DNA of 64,000 nt from Egibacteraceae bacterium (GTDB taxonomy: Bacteria > Actinomycetota > Nitriliruptoria > Euzebyales > Egibacteraceae): NCBI GenBank assembly GCA_030447925.1, contig JAUJNX010000003.1, positions 186,001 to 250,000 on the forward strand. Direction: 5' to 3'. Below the pieces are notes generated by a model. It was not told where the DNA came from, ran no database searches, and saw nothing but the letters and a program-made list of their open reading frames with translations. Made by a program: the position numbers and the translations under genes. Positions 1 to 8,201 of the stretch are shown piece by piece (position 1 is the first letter of the stretch; every line of letters starts with the position of its first letter).

Positions 1-54
1 AGCGCTGGGCTCCCCGGCCGCGGCGGTCGTGCGGGGCTCGGCGGGAGCCGTCAC
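1..54 (-). CDS. start of the gene downstream of the DUF4331 gene, cut by the window edge
   Basis: A GTG at 54-52 overlaps the TGA stop of the DUF4331 gene in a GTGA junction. An uninterrupted frame follows for 18 codons to the edge, beginning V-T-A-P-A-E-P. The overlap is the arrangement used for coupled genes throughout this window, so a third operon member is plausible. Too little is visible to say what it is. Confidence 0.3.
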   Translation of the reverse strand, partial: MTAPAEPRTTAAAGEPSA

Positions 55-1532
55 GACCCGTCGTTGCTGGGGTCCGTCGTGGCGGGACCCTGGTGGGTGT
101 TGCTGTAGCCGTCGAACGGCGCGGGGACGTAGGGGAACTCCGGCAGGAGCTCCCGGTCGTTGAAGTCCACGCCGTCGCCCAGCGCGTTGTTGGGGGCGAC
201 GTTGAACTCCGGGGTGAACGGCGTGCCGCCGGCCACCGCGCGCAGCTCGATGTCGGTGACGTCGTCGATCAGGCGGCGCCCGTTGGGGAAGCCGTCGTTC
301 TGGCCGGCCAGCAGGCCCAGCCGGTCCTGCTCGGCGAACGCCGTCGGCGGGATCGACGTGTTGAGGCGGAGCATCTCGGCCGGGGTGACCGTGGCCGGCT
401 GGTTCACCTCGGCGACGCCGGTGAGGAAGATCGACACCAGGTCGTTGCGCGGCGGCGGCGGCACGTCGGCGGCCCCGTCGGGGAAGGCCGTCGGGTACAG
501 GACCGGGATCAGCCGGGCCAGCTCGGGGTCCTGGACGACCGGGATGGTCACCCCGCGGTCGTCGGCGGGCTGGGACAGCGCCCCGGCGTCCTGGCGCGGC
601 TGGAGAGCGTTGAAGGCGTCCTTCAGCCCCAGGGGGATCACGACCTCGTTCACCAGCGGGTTCCCCAGGCGCGAGACCTGGACGAACGGGCCGGACGAGA
701 CCGGCTGCGCCCCGCTGCCGCCCGCGAACACCCGGGCCCGGCGGCGCGAGGTCGTCGACCAGACGCCGATGACGGGGTCGTCACCCGCGGTCAGCTCGCT
801 GGTGGGGACCTGGAGGGCCACCGTGTTGGTGTTGTAGCCGGCGACGGCGTCCTTGCCCGGCTCCGCGTCGAGGGGGATGACGTGGGCGGGGTTCAGCGGG
901 CGCAGGCCCCCGAGGTCGAAGATCGACCCGAGGTCCACGAAGAACGGGTCGTCGCGCTGCCCGGCGAAGCTCACCAGGCCGCCGTCGAGCTCCACGACGG
1001 CCGCCTCGGCCAGCGCGTCGTAGTCCGGGGTGGAGCGGACGCCGACGTTGTTCGGCGGGACCGGCAGGTCCTGGCCCAGCACGGTGCGGACGCCGTCGCG
1101 CACCACCGACAGGGTGTAGGTCTGGCGCAGGTTGAAGCTGTCGCTGTACCCGCCGTCGTCCTCCACCGTGATCGGCGCGGTGTTGTAGAGGAAGGTGTCG
1201 GGGTTGAGGATCGTGGTGGTGAAGCGCCACTCGTAGGAGACGTCCTCGACCGCGTCGCCGTCGTTGTCGACGTGGACCTCGTAGAGGACGTCCTCGCCGA
1301 AGTTGTAGAAGTTGGGGCCGCCGGCGGGCTCCTCGAACGGGATCCAGTTGGCGATCAGCGTGACGGAGTCCGGCCGGTCGGGGCTCACGAACGCGTAGAC
1401 GTCGGTGTTGTCGGCCACCGGGTCCTCGGTGATGAGGGGGGCCTCGCGGTGGCTGGAGGCGCCGGCGGGGCCGAGCAGCGACAGGGCCAGCGCGGCGGAC
1501 AGCCCCAGCGCGAGCGTCAGGCGGGTCTTCAT
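51..1532 (-). CDS. exported DUF4331 family protein
   Basis: A 493-residue protein with a Sec signal (M-K-T-R, then an alanine/leucine-rich core) and likely cleavage just before SSHREAP, the hallmark start of mature DUF4331 proteins. The rest is a soluble acidic domain with the family's repeated 'D-N-T-D-V-Y-A-F' type motif near the start. The biochemical role of the family is unknown. The ATG at 1532 is chosen because a GAAAGAGGGA ribosome site precedes it; a longer start would remove the signal peptide. It lies 41 bases after the wall-binding-repeat gene on the same strand, so the two are probably cotranscribed and both act outside the cell. Confidence 0.88.
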   Translation of the reverse strand: MKTRLTLALGLSAALALSLLGPAGASSHREAPLITEDPVADNTDVYAFVSPDRPDSVTLIANWIPFEEPAGGPNFYNFGEDVLYEVHVDNDGDAVEDVSYEWRFTTTILNPDTFLYNTAPITVEDDGGYSDSFNLRQTYTLSVVRDGVRTVLGQDLPVPPNNVGVRSTPDYDALAEAAVVELDGGLVSFAGQRDDPFFVDLGSIFDLGGLRPLNPAHVIPLDAEPGKDAVAGYNTNTVALQVPTSELTAGDDPVIGVWSTTSRRRARVFAGGSGAQPVSSGPFVQVSRLGNPLVNEVVIPLGLKDAFNALQPRQDAGALSQPADDRGVTIPVVQDPELARLIPVLYPTAFPDGAADVPPPPRNDLVSIFLTGVAEVNQPATVTPAEMLRLNTSIPPTAFAEQDRLGLLAGQNDGFPNGRRLIDDVTDIELRAVAGGTPFTPEFNVAPNNALGDGVDFNDRELLPEFPYVPAPFDGYSNTHQGPATTDPSNDGS

Positions 1533-1573
1533 CTGGCTGGTCCCTCTTTCCTGCGGTGCGTTGGTGGTCGTCA

Positions 1574-2647
1574 TCAGGCGTCGTTGTCCAGGAGTGCGGC
1601 GGCGGTGTCGCAGGCGGCGGGGTCGACGCGCGGCCCGCAGATCAGCGGGGTGGAACCCGTGGCGGGCTCCAGGAAGGCGGTCGTCTCGCCGAACAGCGAC
1701 GCCCCGTAGGACAGGAACAGGGCGGCCCCGCTCCCGGCCTGGGCGCCGACGGTCAGGCCGGCGGCCCACGCGTCGGGGGTGAAGCTCTCGAGCAGGATCA
1801 CGCGCGACGCCGCCCCGGCGGTCGGGTAGCCCAGGTCGGCGGCCAGCGCCGTGGCGGTGCCCCCGCGCGTCTCCCCGGCGATGCGGGTGACCTGGAAGGG
1901 GACGGCGGGGGTCTCCTCGTCGCCGAGACCGAGGTCGCTGACGTCGATGGCCGCGAGGTCGGCCTGCACCGCGTCGCTGACGGCCAGGGGCCCGCCGACG
2001 ATGGTCGCGGACTCGATCAGCGAGCCGGTGATGTAGGAGGCGGTGGCCGGCGTGAGGTCGTCCATCATGGTCAGCAGGACCGGCATGTTCGTGGCCGCCG
2101 AGTACGCGCCGGCCAGGATCGGGTCGGCGAAGGCCTGCGTGGGGTCCCCGCCCTCGGGGGCGAAGGCGCGCGCGATCACCGCGGACGTCGCGTCGGGGAA
2201 GAAGCGGCGCGCGACCTCGACGGCGGTCTCCACGCGGGTCGCCCCGGCGTAGCGCTCGACGGTGATGCCCATCCCGGCGACGGCGGCCTCGACGGCGGGC
2301 GTGACGGCCTCGGGGCCGCCCATGATCCCGACGGTCTCGGGGTCCAGGCGCTGGAGCTCGAGCATGGTCTCGGGCGACAGCGCCTCCCGGTTGGTCAGCA
2401 GCAGCGGCGCGTCGAGCACGCCCTGCGCGCTGGACGACGTGAGCGCGTCGGCGAAGTCGTCGTCGCGTGCCAGCAGCACGGTCGGGGCGCTGCCGTCGGC
2501 GAAGGTCGCCTGGCTGAACGCGATCGAGACCTGCACGTTGGTGCCGCCTGGCAGGCGGGTCGTGGTCTCGGCCCCTGCGGGGGACGCCGGAGCGAGTAGT
2601 GCGGTTGCGACGGTGGCTGTCGCAAGGAACCGCATGCGGCGATGCAT
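1574..2647 (-). CDS. secreted protein with cell-wall-binding repeat 2 (PF04122-like) domains
   Basis: A 357-residue protein with a signal peptide (M-H-R-R-M-R-F followed by an alanine-rich core ending P-A-G-A). The body contains repeats typical of cell-wall-binding repeat 2: 'LLARDDDFADAL', 'PLLLTN', 'VGIMGGPEAVTP' and 'RYAGATRVETAVEVA', and further on 'ATIVGGPLAVS'. Such repeats anchor proteins to the envelope of Gram-positive bacteria. No separate catalytic domain is visible, so it may be a binding or scaffold protein for the DUF4331 product downstream. An AAGGAGGG site lies just before ATG 2647. Confidence 0.85.
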   Translation of the reverse strand: MHRRMRFLATATVATALLAPASPAGAETTTRLPGGTNVQVSIAFSQATFADGSAPTVLLARDDDFADALTSSSAQGVLDAPLLLTNREALSPETMLELQRLDPETVGIMGGPEAVTPAVEAAVAGMGITVERYAGATRVETAVEVARRFFPDATSAVIARAFAPEGGDPTQAFADPILAGAYSAATNMPVLLTMMDDLTPATASYITGSLIESATIVGGPLAVSDAVQADLAAIDVSDLGLGDEETPAVPFQVTRIAGETRGGTATALAADLGYPTAGAASRVILLESFTPDAWAAGLTVGAQAGSGAALFLSYGASLFGETTAFLEPATGSTPLICGPRVDPAACDTAAALLDNDA

Positions 2648-2676
2648 CGACCCTCCTTGAGAAGTACGAATCGGGC

Positions 2677-2707
2677 ATAGTTGGGCAGTATTGCGGTCCG
2701 CTGTCAA
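2677..2707 (-). promoter_or_regulatory. candidate promoter for the wall-binding/DUF4331 operon
   Basis: Reading the minus strand, a perfect TTGACA (2707-2702) is followed after 19 bases by AACTAT (2682-2677), some 30 bases before the start codon at 2647. The spacer is longer than the ideal 17, so only the -35 element is convincing. Confidence 0.35.
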
Positions 2708-2763
2708 GGGTTGACGGTGGGTAGCAACGATCGTCAAAGCCTGATGCGGGAGGAGCGGTGCCG

Positions 2764-3639
2764 ATGGGGACGACCTGGGGACGCGCGGGGGCCATCCCGC
2801 TGGCGCTGACGCTGGTGGTCGGCGTCGCGCTGGGGGTGGTCGCCGGGATCGCGGTCTTCCGCGACCGCGGGATCCCCGCGCCGGCGCCGCTGCCGGAGGT
2901 CGCTGCGGCCGCCGCGCCCGCTGCGGCCGCGGTCCAGGCCTCGCCGCTGCCTGTGCCGTCGCCGGTCCCGGTCGAGGCCGCGACCACGCCCGAGGCGGCG
3001 GTGCTGGGCTTCCTGGCCGCCGAGGCCCGCAGGGACCACGAGGGCTCCTACGCCTTCCTCTCCGCGGCCGACCGCGCCGCCTGGCCCACCGCCCCCGCCT
3101 GGGTCGCGGCGCACGCGGACCTGCCGCCGATCACCGGGGCGCAGGTCACCGAGGTGCGCGACGACGCGGTGGTGACCGCGACCAGCCTGGACGCGCGCCT
3201 GGACCCGGTGCTCGGGCTGGTGCCCGCGCGGGCGGCCGGGACCTGGGCGACCGTCCCCGAGGGCGGCGGCGTGCGGGTCCACTTCTCGGCCTCGACCCTG
3301 CAGCCTTCCTACCCCTCCGACGAGGGCGCGGCCGAGGCGGTCGCCACCTGGGCGGAGGCGCGCGCGGGCTGCACGACCGCGGCGCAGGCCGACGCCCCGC
3401 TGCTGGGGTCGCCGGCGCTGGCCGACCGGCTCTGCGGCGCCTCGGGGGCGCTGGACCTGGGGGCGCCCGGCACGCTGGTCGAGGGCGAGCGGACGCTGCC
3501 GCTCCTCGACGCCTACGGGCCCGAGGTCTTCGCCTGGGCCCGCGCCGTCGACGTCCGCGCGCCGGTGGCGATGACCGTGGTGGCCGCCCCGATCGGCGAG
3601 TCGTGGCTGGTGGTGGCGGTGCTGCCGCCGACCGGTTGA
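2764..3639 (+). CDS. membrane-anchored extracytoplasmic protein of unknown function
   Basis: A 291-residue protein. One N-terminal transmembrane helix (about residues 9-32) is followed by an Ala/Pro-rich linker and a globular region from about residue 75. That region starts 'TPEAAVLGFLAAEARRDHEG', the look of a small NTF2/lumazine-like accessory fold; two cysteines (in A-G-C-T and L-C-G-A) could pair outside the cell. The ATG at 2764 has a well-spaced AGGAG; the GTG at 2758 is too close to it. It is divergent from the wall-binding operon. No function can be assigned. Confidence 0.72.
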   Translation: MGTTWGRAGAIPLALTLVVGVALGVVAGIAVFRDRGIPAPAPLPEVAAAAAPAAAAVQASPLPVPSPVPVEAATTPEAAVLGFLAAEARRDHEGSYAFLSAADRAAWPTAPAWVAAHADLPPITGAQVTEVRDDAVVTATSLDARLDPVLGLVPARAAGTWATVPEGGGVRVHFSASTLQPSYPSDEGAAEAVATWAEARAGCTTAAQADAPLLGSPALADRLCGASGALDLGAPGTLVEGERTLPLLDAYGPEVFAWARAVDVRAPVAMTVVAAPIGESWLVVAVLPPTG

Positions 3640-3787
3640 TCGCCGAGCGTGGTGGCGTTACACCGTTTGATGTGACGCCGCGGCGGGTCCGAAGCGGTCT
3701 GCCTAACCGGCCGGTTCTCGCCATTGAGTTGGGGTGCCGCGCCAGCCATCGTCCAATCCATCGAAGGGCGGCGACGGGAGCGGGCAG

Positions 3788-5731
3788 ATGACTACGGATA
3801 CGACGGCATCCGGTGGCGGGATCACGAGACGGACGCTCCTGCGGGGAGCGGGCGCGGCGCTCGTGGGGGCGCAGGTGGTCGGGTTGGGCTGGCGTCCCTC
3901 GGCGGTGGGGGCGCAGACGGCGCCCGACGTGTTCGGCACGGTGGTGCGGTTCGCCGACGCGATGGTCGACCGGTGCACCGACCGGATCGGCAGCCGGGCC
4001 AGCGGGATATTCTACGGGATGCTCGACCGGGCCACGCTGGCGCCGCCGGCGGCGCGGCCGGCGCGGCTGACCGGCCAGCGGACCCAGGACGCGATCAACC
4101 CGACGGGCTCGAACTTCGCCCACCACCAGCACCTCCACCGCGTGCTCTACGCCCTGGCGACGATCACCGGTGACCCGCGCTACCAGCAGGCGGCGGACCG
4201 CAGCATCGCCGACTTCCAAAGGACGGCCAGCCCGAACACGAAGTTCTACGCCTGGGGTGAGCACGTCCACTGGGACCTCGCGGGCGAGCGGGCGGCGGTG
4301 TCCAACCTCGGGGACGGGGTCTTCTACCACGAGCTCTACCGGTCCCTGCACGGGATCTGGGACGACCTGCACCGCGTCGACCCGGCGAGGAGCGTCGCCT
4401 TCGCGCAGGGCCTGTGGGACAACCAGATCTACAGCAAGACCACCGGCGCGTTCAGCCGGCACGCTCGCTGGGGCTCCCGGGGTCCCGAGACCGGTCACGA
4501 GTTCCCGCGCCACGGCGGCATCTACATCTACACCTGGGCCAGGGCCTACGAGGCCACCCGCAGCAGCACCTTCATCACCGCCATCAACAGGTTGGTGGCG
4601 CTCTACGAGGGCCGGATCGAGGCCGACGGCCGCCTGAGGTCCGGCAGCAAGGACCCGAGGTACTGGCCCGACCACGGCCACAGCCTGGCCGTGGAACTCG
4701 ACGCCGCCCGGCAGTTCGTGCCGCCGGGCGGGCTCAACGACCGGATGCGCGCCCTGGCGGCGCGCCTGGACGTCTGGATGCGCGCGGCGCTCCCGTCCGA
4801 GCCGATGGGGTACAGCCAGGCCTGGACCGCCCACTACTCGAACTTCGGCGGCGGCATGGCCCGCAACCTCGACCTGCTGCGGTACCGCCAGCTGTCGGGG
4901 TCGTCAGCGGGCGGCGGCCCGGCCGTCAACCTCGCTCAGGGCAAGCCGGCCACGCAGAGCAGCACCGCCGCCGGCGGCGTGGCGTCACGCGCCGTGGACG
5001 GCAACCTGAACGGCAATTACAGCGCCAACTCGGTGACCCACACCGCGGGCAGCGCGCAGCCGTGGTGGCAGGTGGACCTCGGGGCCGTGCAGAGGGTCGA
5101 CAGCATCGAGGTCTACAACCGCACCGACTGCTGCATGGAGCGGCTGACGAACTTCACGGTGTTCGTCTCCGACGAGCCCTTCTCGTCGGGGTCCTACGAC
5201 GACACGCGCGCCCAGGCCGGCGTCAGCGCCTACGACGTGCCGGGGCAGGCGGGCCGGCCGACCACGATCGCGATCGGCCGGCCCGGTCGTCACGTCCGGG
5301 TGCAGCTCCGCGGCTCCGGGGTGGTGTCGCTGGCGGAGGTCCGGGTGCTCGGTCCCGGGCCCTCCCACGCCGACTTCTATCGGGGCCGCGTGCTCCAGAT
5401 GGCGCAGGTCTTCATGGACGGCGCCCCGCCGGCCGACTACGCGTACTGCTGGGCGGTGACCTACGGCGGTGCGATCGAGAACTGCCTGTGGGCCCACGAG
5501 CTCACCGGCGAGGACCGGTACCTGCAGCGGGCCCGCTTCTTCGCGGAGCGGGCCGTCGAGATGTTCTGGACCGGCTCGAGCCCTCTGCCGCGGGCGTCCC
5601 AGACACTCCAGCACTACGAGGCCGCGGCCGGCGTCGACTCGCTCGCCCTTGCGATGCTCCACCTGCATGTCGTGCAGCAGGGCATCACGTCGGTCCCCAA
5701 GGCCCGGGTCGAGAACACCGACGACCGTTAG
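3788..5731 (+). CDS. Tat-exported alpha/alpha-toroid enzyme with inserted F5/8 type C (discoidin) domain
   Basis: A 647-residue protein. A twin-arginine signal (T-R-R-T-L-L-R-G followed by an alanine-rich stretch ending V-G-A-Q) predicts folded export. The flanking parts are rich in helix pairs with conserved aromatic/His patterns ('FAHHQHLHRVLYALA', 'YAWGEHVHWDLAGE') resembling toroid-fold glycosidases or lyases. Residues about 379-522 form an F5/8 type C carbohydrate-binding domain (N-L-A-Q-G-K-P-A-T-Q-S-S, later 'WWQVDLGAVQRVDSIEVYN'). The toroid then resumes, so the binding domain is inserted rather than appended. A polysaccharide-active enzyme is inferred; family and substrate are unknown. 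Start chosen for the GGGAG site and intact Tat motif. Confidence 0.78.
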   Translation: MTTDTTASGGGITRRTLLRGAGAALVGAQVVGLGWRPSAVGAQTAPDVFGTVVRFADAMVDRCTDRIGSRASGIFYGMLDRATLAPPAARPARLTGQRTQDAINPTGSNFAHHQHLHRVLYALATITGDPRYQQAADRSIADFQRTASPNTKFYAWGEHVHWDLAGERAAVSNLGDGVFYHELYRSLHGIWDDLHRVDPARSVAFAQGLWDNQIYSKTTGAFSRHARWGSRGPETGHEFPRHGGIYIYTWARAYEATRSSTFITAINRLVALYEGRIEADGRLRSGSKDPRYWPDHGHSLAVELDAARQFVPPGGLNDRMRALAARLDVWMRAALPSEPMGYSQAWTAHYSNFGGGMARNLDLLRYRQLSGSSAGGGPAVNLAQGKPATQSSTAAGGVASRAVDGNLNGNYSANSVTHTAGSAQPWWQVDLGAVQRVDSIEVYNRTDCCMERLTNFTVFVSDEPFSSGSYDDTRAQAGVSAYDVPGQAGRPTTIAIGRPGRHVRVQLRGSGVVSLAEVRVLGPGPSHADFYRGRVLQMAQVFMDGAPPADYAYCWAVTYGGAIENCLWAHELTGEDRYLQRARFFAERAVEMFWTGSSPLPRASQTLQHYEAAAGVDSLALAMLHLHVVQQGITSVPKARVENTDDR

Positions 5732-5766
5732 CGGGGGGTTCTACCCGCACGCCCGCCGGTGCCATC

Positions 5767-5791
5767 GCGCCCCCAGGACCCCTGGGGGCGC
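5767..5791. terminator. strong hairpin between convergent genes
   Basis: An 11-base perfect inverted repeat (GCGCCCCCAGG / CCTGGGGGCGC) around a 3-base loop, 36 bases after the toroid-enzyme stop and before the stop of the convergent small gene. There is no T tract, as is usual in such GC-rich genomes; it could serve both directions. Confidence 0.65.
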
Positions 5792-5807
5792 CGTGGCGTC
5801 CACGCCG

Positions 5808-6029
5808 TCAGGCAGCGCGGGTGTGGGGGTGGACCTCGAGCGTCGTGAGGGCCCGGTCGATGTCGGCGACCACTCCGCACGCCGTGTCGGCCGCCTCCCC
5901 GTCCTGCGTCTCCCGCGCGAGCACCGCCAGCTCCCTTCGCAGGTGGGTGAGCTGACCGACGTCCCCACCGCCGATCAGCCCGCAGGCCTCGACCACCAGC
6001 TCCGCGATCCGCCACGCCTCCGCGTCCAT
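5808..6029 (-). CDS. small helical protein, unknown
   Basis: A 73-residue acidic, alpha-helical protein (M-D-A-E-A-W-R-I-A-E-L-V-V-E...). It has a regular hydrophobic spacing, no signal and no membrane segment. A GAGGAAGG ribosome site lies 6 bases before ATG 6029; GTG 6035 is possible but too close to it. Codon use matches neighbouring genes. No family recognised. Confidence 0.5.
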   Translation of the reverse strand: MDAEAWRIAELVVEACGLIGGGDVGQLTHLRRELAVLARETQDGEAADTACGVVADIDRALTTLEVHPHTRAA

Positions 6030-6114
6030 CGCCACCCTTCCTCGTCACATCGCTGTGATTCCGTCGATGTGGACCACGCTGCCACAGGGGTGTGACAGAA
6101 ACGGGGAGGCGGTG

Positions 6115-6240
6115 TCACCCTCCCTGCTCCTGGGCGGGCGGGGGGCCGGCGGTGTCGTCGCCGATGCCGCCCAGGAGGTAGGCGGCCACGACGACGGCCA
6201 CGGCGATCACGATCGCCAGGGTCCGGCGAGACATTCCCAT
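6115..6240 (-). CDS. 41-residue single-pass membrane microprotein
   Basis: ATG 6240 (or 6234) opens a 41-codon frame: a basic start M-G-M-S-R-R-T, then about 18 hydrophobic residues (L-A-I-V-I-A-V-A-V-V-V-A-A-Y-L-L), then a short Gly/Pro/acidic tail ending Q-G-G. A GAGG site lies 5 bases before the ATG. This topology (positive-inside, one helix) and the G/C third positions support coding. It lies upstream of and divergent from hsp20. Function unknown. Confidence 0.5.
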   Translation of the reverse strand: MGMSRRTLAIVIAVAVVVAAYLLGGIGDDTAGPPPAQEQGG

Positions 6241-6316
6241 CAGCGCCTCGATCTGCTAGTCTTGGGGTTGTAAGATCTGCGCCAGAGAGACTCAGATCCT
6301 GAGGAGGTAGAGAGTA

Positions 6317-6820
6317 ATGGCCGTCAGCCGCTGGGACCCGTGGGCCGAGCTGGCCGCGATGCAGCGCGACGTGCAGGAGCTGTTCGGCAGGACCTCCGGC
6401 CCCCGCCGCGCCACCGCCACCCTGGTCCCCCCGATGGACGCGTACCGAACTGAGGACGCGACGGTCCTCCACCTCGAGGTCCCGGGCTTCGCCCCGGACC
6501 AGATCGACATCAGCTACCACCGCGGCGTGCTGACCATCAGCGGGGAGCGCGCCACCGCCTCCGACGTCCACGAGGACGCGTGGATCCGCCGCGAGCGCAC
6601 CTCCGGCCGGTTCACCCGCAGCGTCGGCGTCTCGCCCGACATCGACCCCTCCAAGATCGCGGCGTCGTTCGACAACGGCGTGCTCGAGGTCCGCATCCCC
6701 CACGCCCCCGCGGAGCAGCCGACCCGCATCCCGGTGTCCGGCGGGGAGACCGCCTCGTCGGGGAGGACGGTCGACGTCACCGCGTCGTCCAGCACCGCCG
6801 GCGGCAACGGCTCCTCCTGA
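6317..6820 (+). CDS. small heat-shock protein, Hsp20/alpha-crystallin family
   Basis: A 167-residue ATP-independent holdase. The alpha-crystallin domain spans about residues 40-135: D-A-Y-R-T-E-D, 'VLHLEVPGFAPDQIDI', 'GVLTISGERA', then the C-terminal core 'FDNGVLEVRIPHA' with an A-x-x-x-L/V-x-V pattern. A flexible Ser/Gly-rich tail follows. AGGAGG precedes the ATG. The upstream region 6255-6300 carries AGTCT/AGACT arms but no clear HspR (HAIR) consensus. A second Hsp20 and an HspR gene lie at 43.1-44.0 kb. Confidence 0.93.
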   Translation: MAVSRWDPWAELAAMQRDVQELFGRTSGPRRATATLVPPMDAYRTEDATVLHLEVPGFAPDQIDISYHRGVLTISGERATASDVHEDAWIRRERTSGRFTRSVGVSPDIDPSKIAASFDNGVLEVRIPHAPAEQPTRIPVSGGETASSGRTVDVTASSSTAGGNGSS

Positions 6821-6861
6821 CCCCTGCGACCCCGCCCCCCGCCGCCCGCGGCGCGATCCCG

Positions 6862-8148
6862 TCAGCGGCGGCGGGGGCGGCGGGTCCCCGCGGGGGCCGG
6901 CGGGCGCCCGCCCAGGGGGCGGGCCTGGCGGACCCAGGCGGAGTAGGAGGCCATGGACCCGCCGTGCGGGCGGGCCAGCCACGGCCACGGGTGCACCGCG
7001 ACGGGCGCCAGCCGCGCGGCGCGCCGGCGCCAGCCGGGGACCGGGGTCCAGGTCGCGGCCAGCGGAACGTCGCGCAGCACCTCGACGGGGTCGCCGCGCG
7101 CGACGCGCACCTCGCGGCGGGTGGCCAGGTCCCCCAGGGTCTCGGCCAGGAACACCAGCCGCTTGCCGGACAGGCCGAGCTTGGCCAGCAGCGGCGCGTC
7201 GAACACGAACACCGCCGGGAGCTCGGGGTGGGCGGCCAGCGCGGGGTCGTCGTCGCCCAGCGACTCGGCGGTGAGCCAGACCGCCGCGGGCTCGGCGACC
7301 GCGGGTTCGGGTGCGGCGGGGCCGCCGGTGGCGGCGGGGTCGGAATCGGCGGCCAGCAGCGGCGGCGGGGTGCGCCCGGCCGCGGTGTCCGCGCCGTCGG
7401 GCCAGCGCTCGATGGGGCACGTCCGCTGGTGGGGGCAGGTGCCGCACAGGCCCGGCGCGCGCTTCTCCACCTGCCAGCGGCTGAACCCGTAGGGCTTGCC
7501 GGTCGCGGTGCCGACGGCCCACTGCCAGCCGGCGCCGTTGGCCGCCCGCGACCCGTCGAGCAGGTTGACGTAGAAGCGCTCCGCCCCGTCGCGCCAGTCC
7601 AGCCCGTGGCGGACCGACCACTGCGACGCCAGCCACATGCGCGTCTGGTTGACCAGCCAGCCGTCGCGCTCCAGCTCGCCCAGGGTCAGGTCGACGCAGG
7701 CCATGCTGCGGTCCCACGCGCGGTCTGGGTCCGACCCGCGCGGGGGCGGGGGCTCGGCGCGCAGCGGCTCGTCCAGGGCGGGGCCCAGCCGGGCGTAGAG
7801 GTGGCGGGCGTACTCCTGCCACAGCAGCTCGTCGCGGTACTTCGCGACGTCGCGGGCGGGGCCGGAGACCGCCGCCCACAGCCGCGGCAGGGGCAGCAGG
7901 CCGTGGCGGATGTAGGGCGACAGGCCCGACGCCCCCCGGCGGTCGGCGGGCCAGACCTCGTTGCGGCCCGCGGCGTACCCGGCGACGTCGAACGCCGCCA
8001 GCGCCGCGTCGGCCGCCTGCTGCCCGCCCCGGAACCGCGGCGACGCCGCCGGGTCGTCGCCGGCCAGGTCGCCCAGGTGGCGGCGGACCCAGTCCTCGGC
8101 GGCGGCGGGCTCGCCGGCGGGCGGTGACGGGAGTGCGGCGGCGTCCAT
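6862..8148 (-). CDS. photolyase/cryptochrome-like flavoprotein with apparently permuted domains and four cysteines
   Basis: A 428-residue protein. Residues about 60-230 match the photolyase FAD-binding domain: 'LSPYIRHG' (76-83), 'WLVNQTRMWLASQW' (164-177), 'HGLDWRDGAERFYVNLLDG' (181-199) and 'GAGWQWAVGT' (206-215). Normally the alpha/beta antenna domain comes first; here a domain with its features ('VWLTAESLGDDDPAL' at 290-304, 'VFVFDAPLL', 'ARGDPVEVL') lies after the FAD domain. Cys151, 235, 238 and 244 have a spacing similar to the [4Fe-4S] ligands of FeS-type bacterial cryptochromes/photolyases. A DNA-repair or photosensory role is inferred. It is convergent with hsp20; the start is ATG 8148 with a weak ribosome site. 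Confidence 0.82.
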   Translation of the reverse strand: MDAAALPSPPAGEPAAAEDWVRRHLGDLAGDDPAASPRFRGGQQAADAALAAFDVAGYAAGRNEVWPADRRGASGLSPYIRHGLLPLPRLWAAVSGPARDVAKYRDELLWQEYARHLYARLGPALDEPLRAEPPPPRGSDPDRAWDRSMACVDLTLGELERDGWLVNQTRMWLASQWSVRHGLDWRDGAERFYVNLLDGSRAANGAGWQWAVGTATGKPYGFSRWQVEKRAPGLCGTCPHQRTCPIERWPDGADTAAGRTPPPLLAADSDPAATGGPAAPEPAVAEPAAVWLTAESLGDDDPALAAHPELPAVFVFDAPLLAKLGLSGKRLVFLAETLGDLATRREVRVARGDPVEVLRDVPLAATWTPVPGWRRRAARLAPVAVHPWPWLARPHGGSMASYSAWVRQARPLGGRPPAPAGTRRPRRR

Positions 8149-8201
8149 GACCCGGCAGCCTCCCCGGCCGGAGGGCGGCGGGAACCTGCGAGACTGGGGC
8201 C

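Noticed and set aside
51..2987. A 978-residue minus-strand frame running through both exported proteins
   Set aside because: Its first half is an out-of-frame Arg-rich reading of the wall-binding gene; the real genes have their own signals and ribosome sites.
6255..6310. HspR HAIR operator upstream of hsp20
   Set aside because: Only partial CTTG and ACTC elements at wrong spacing; not strong enough to annotate.
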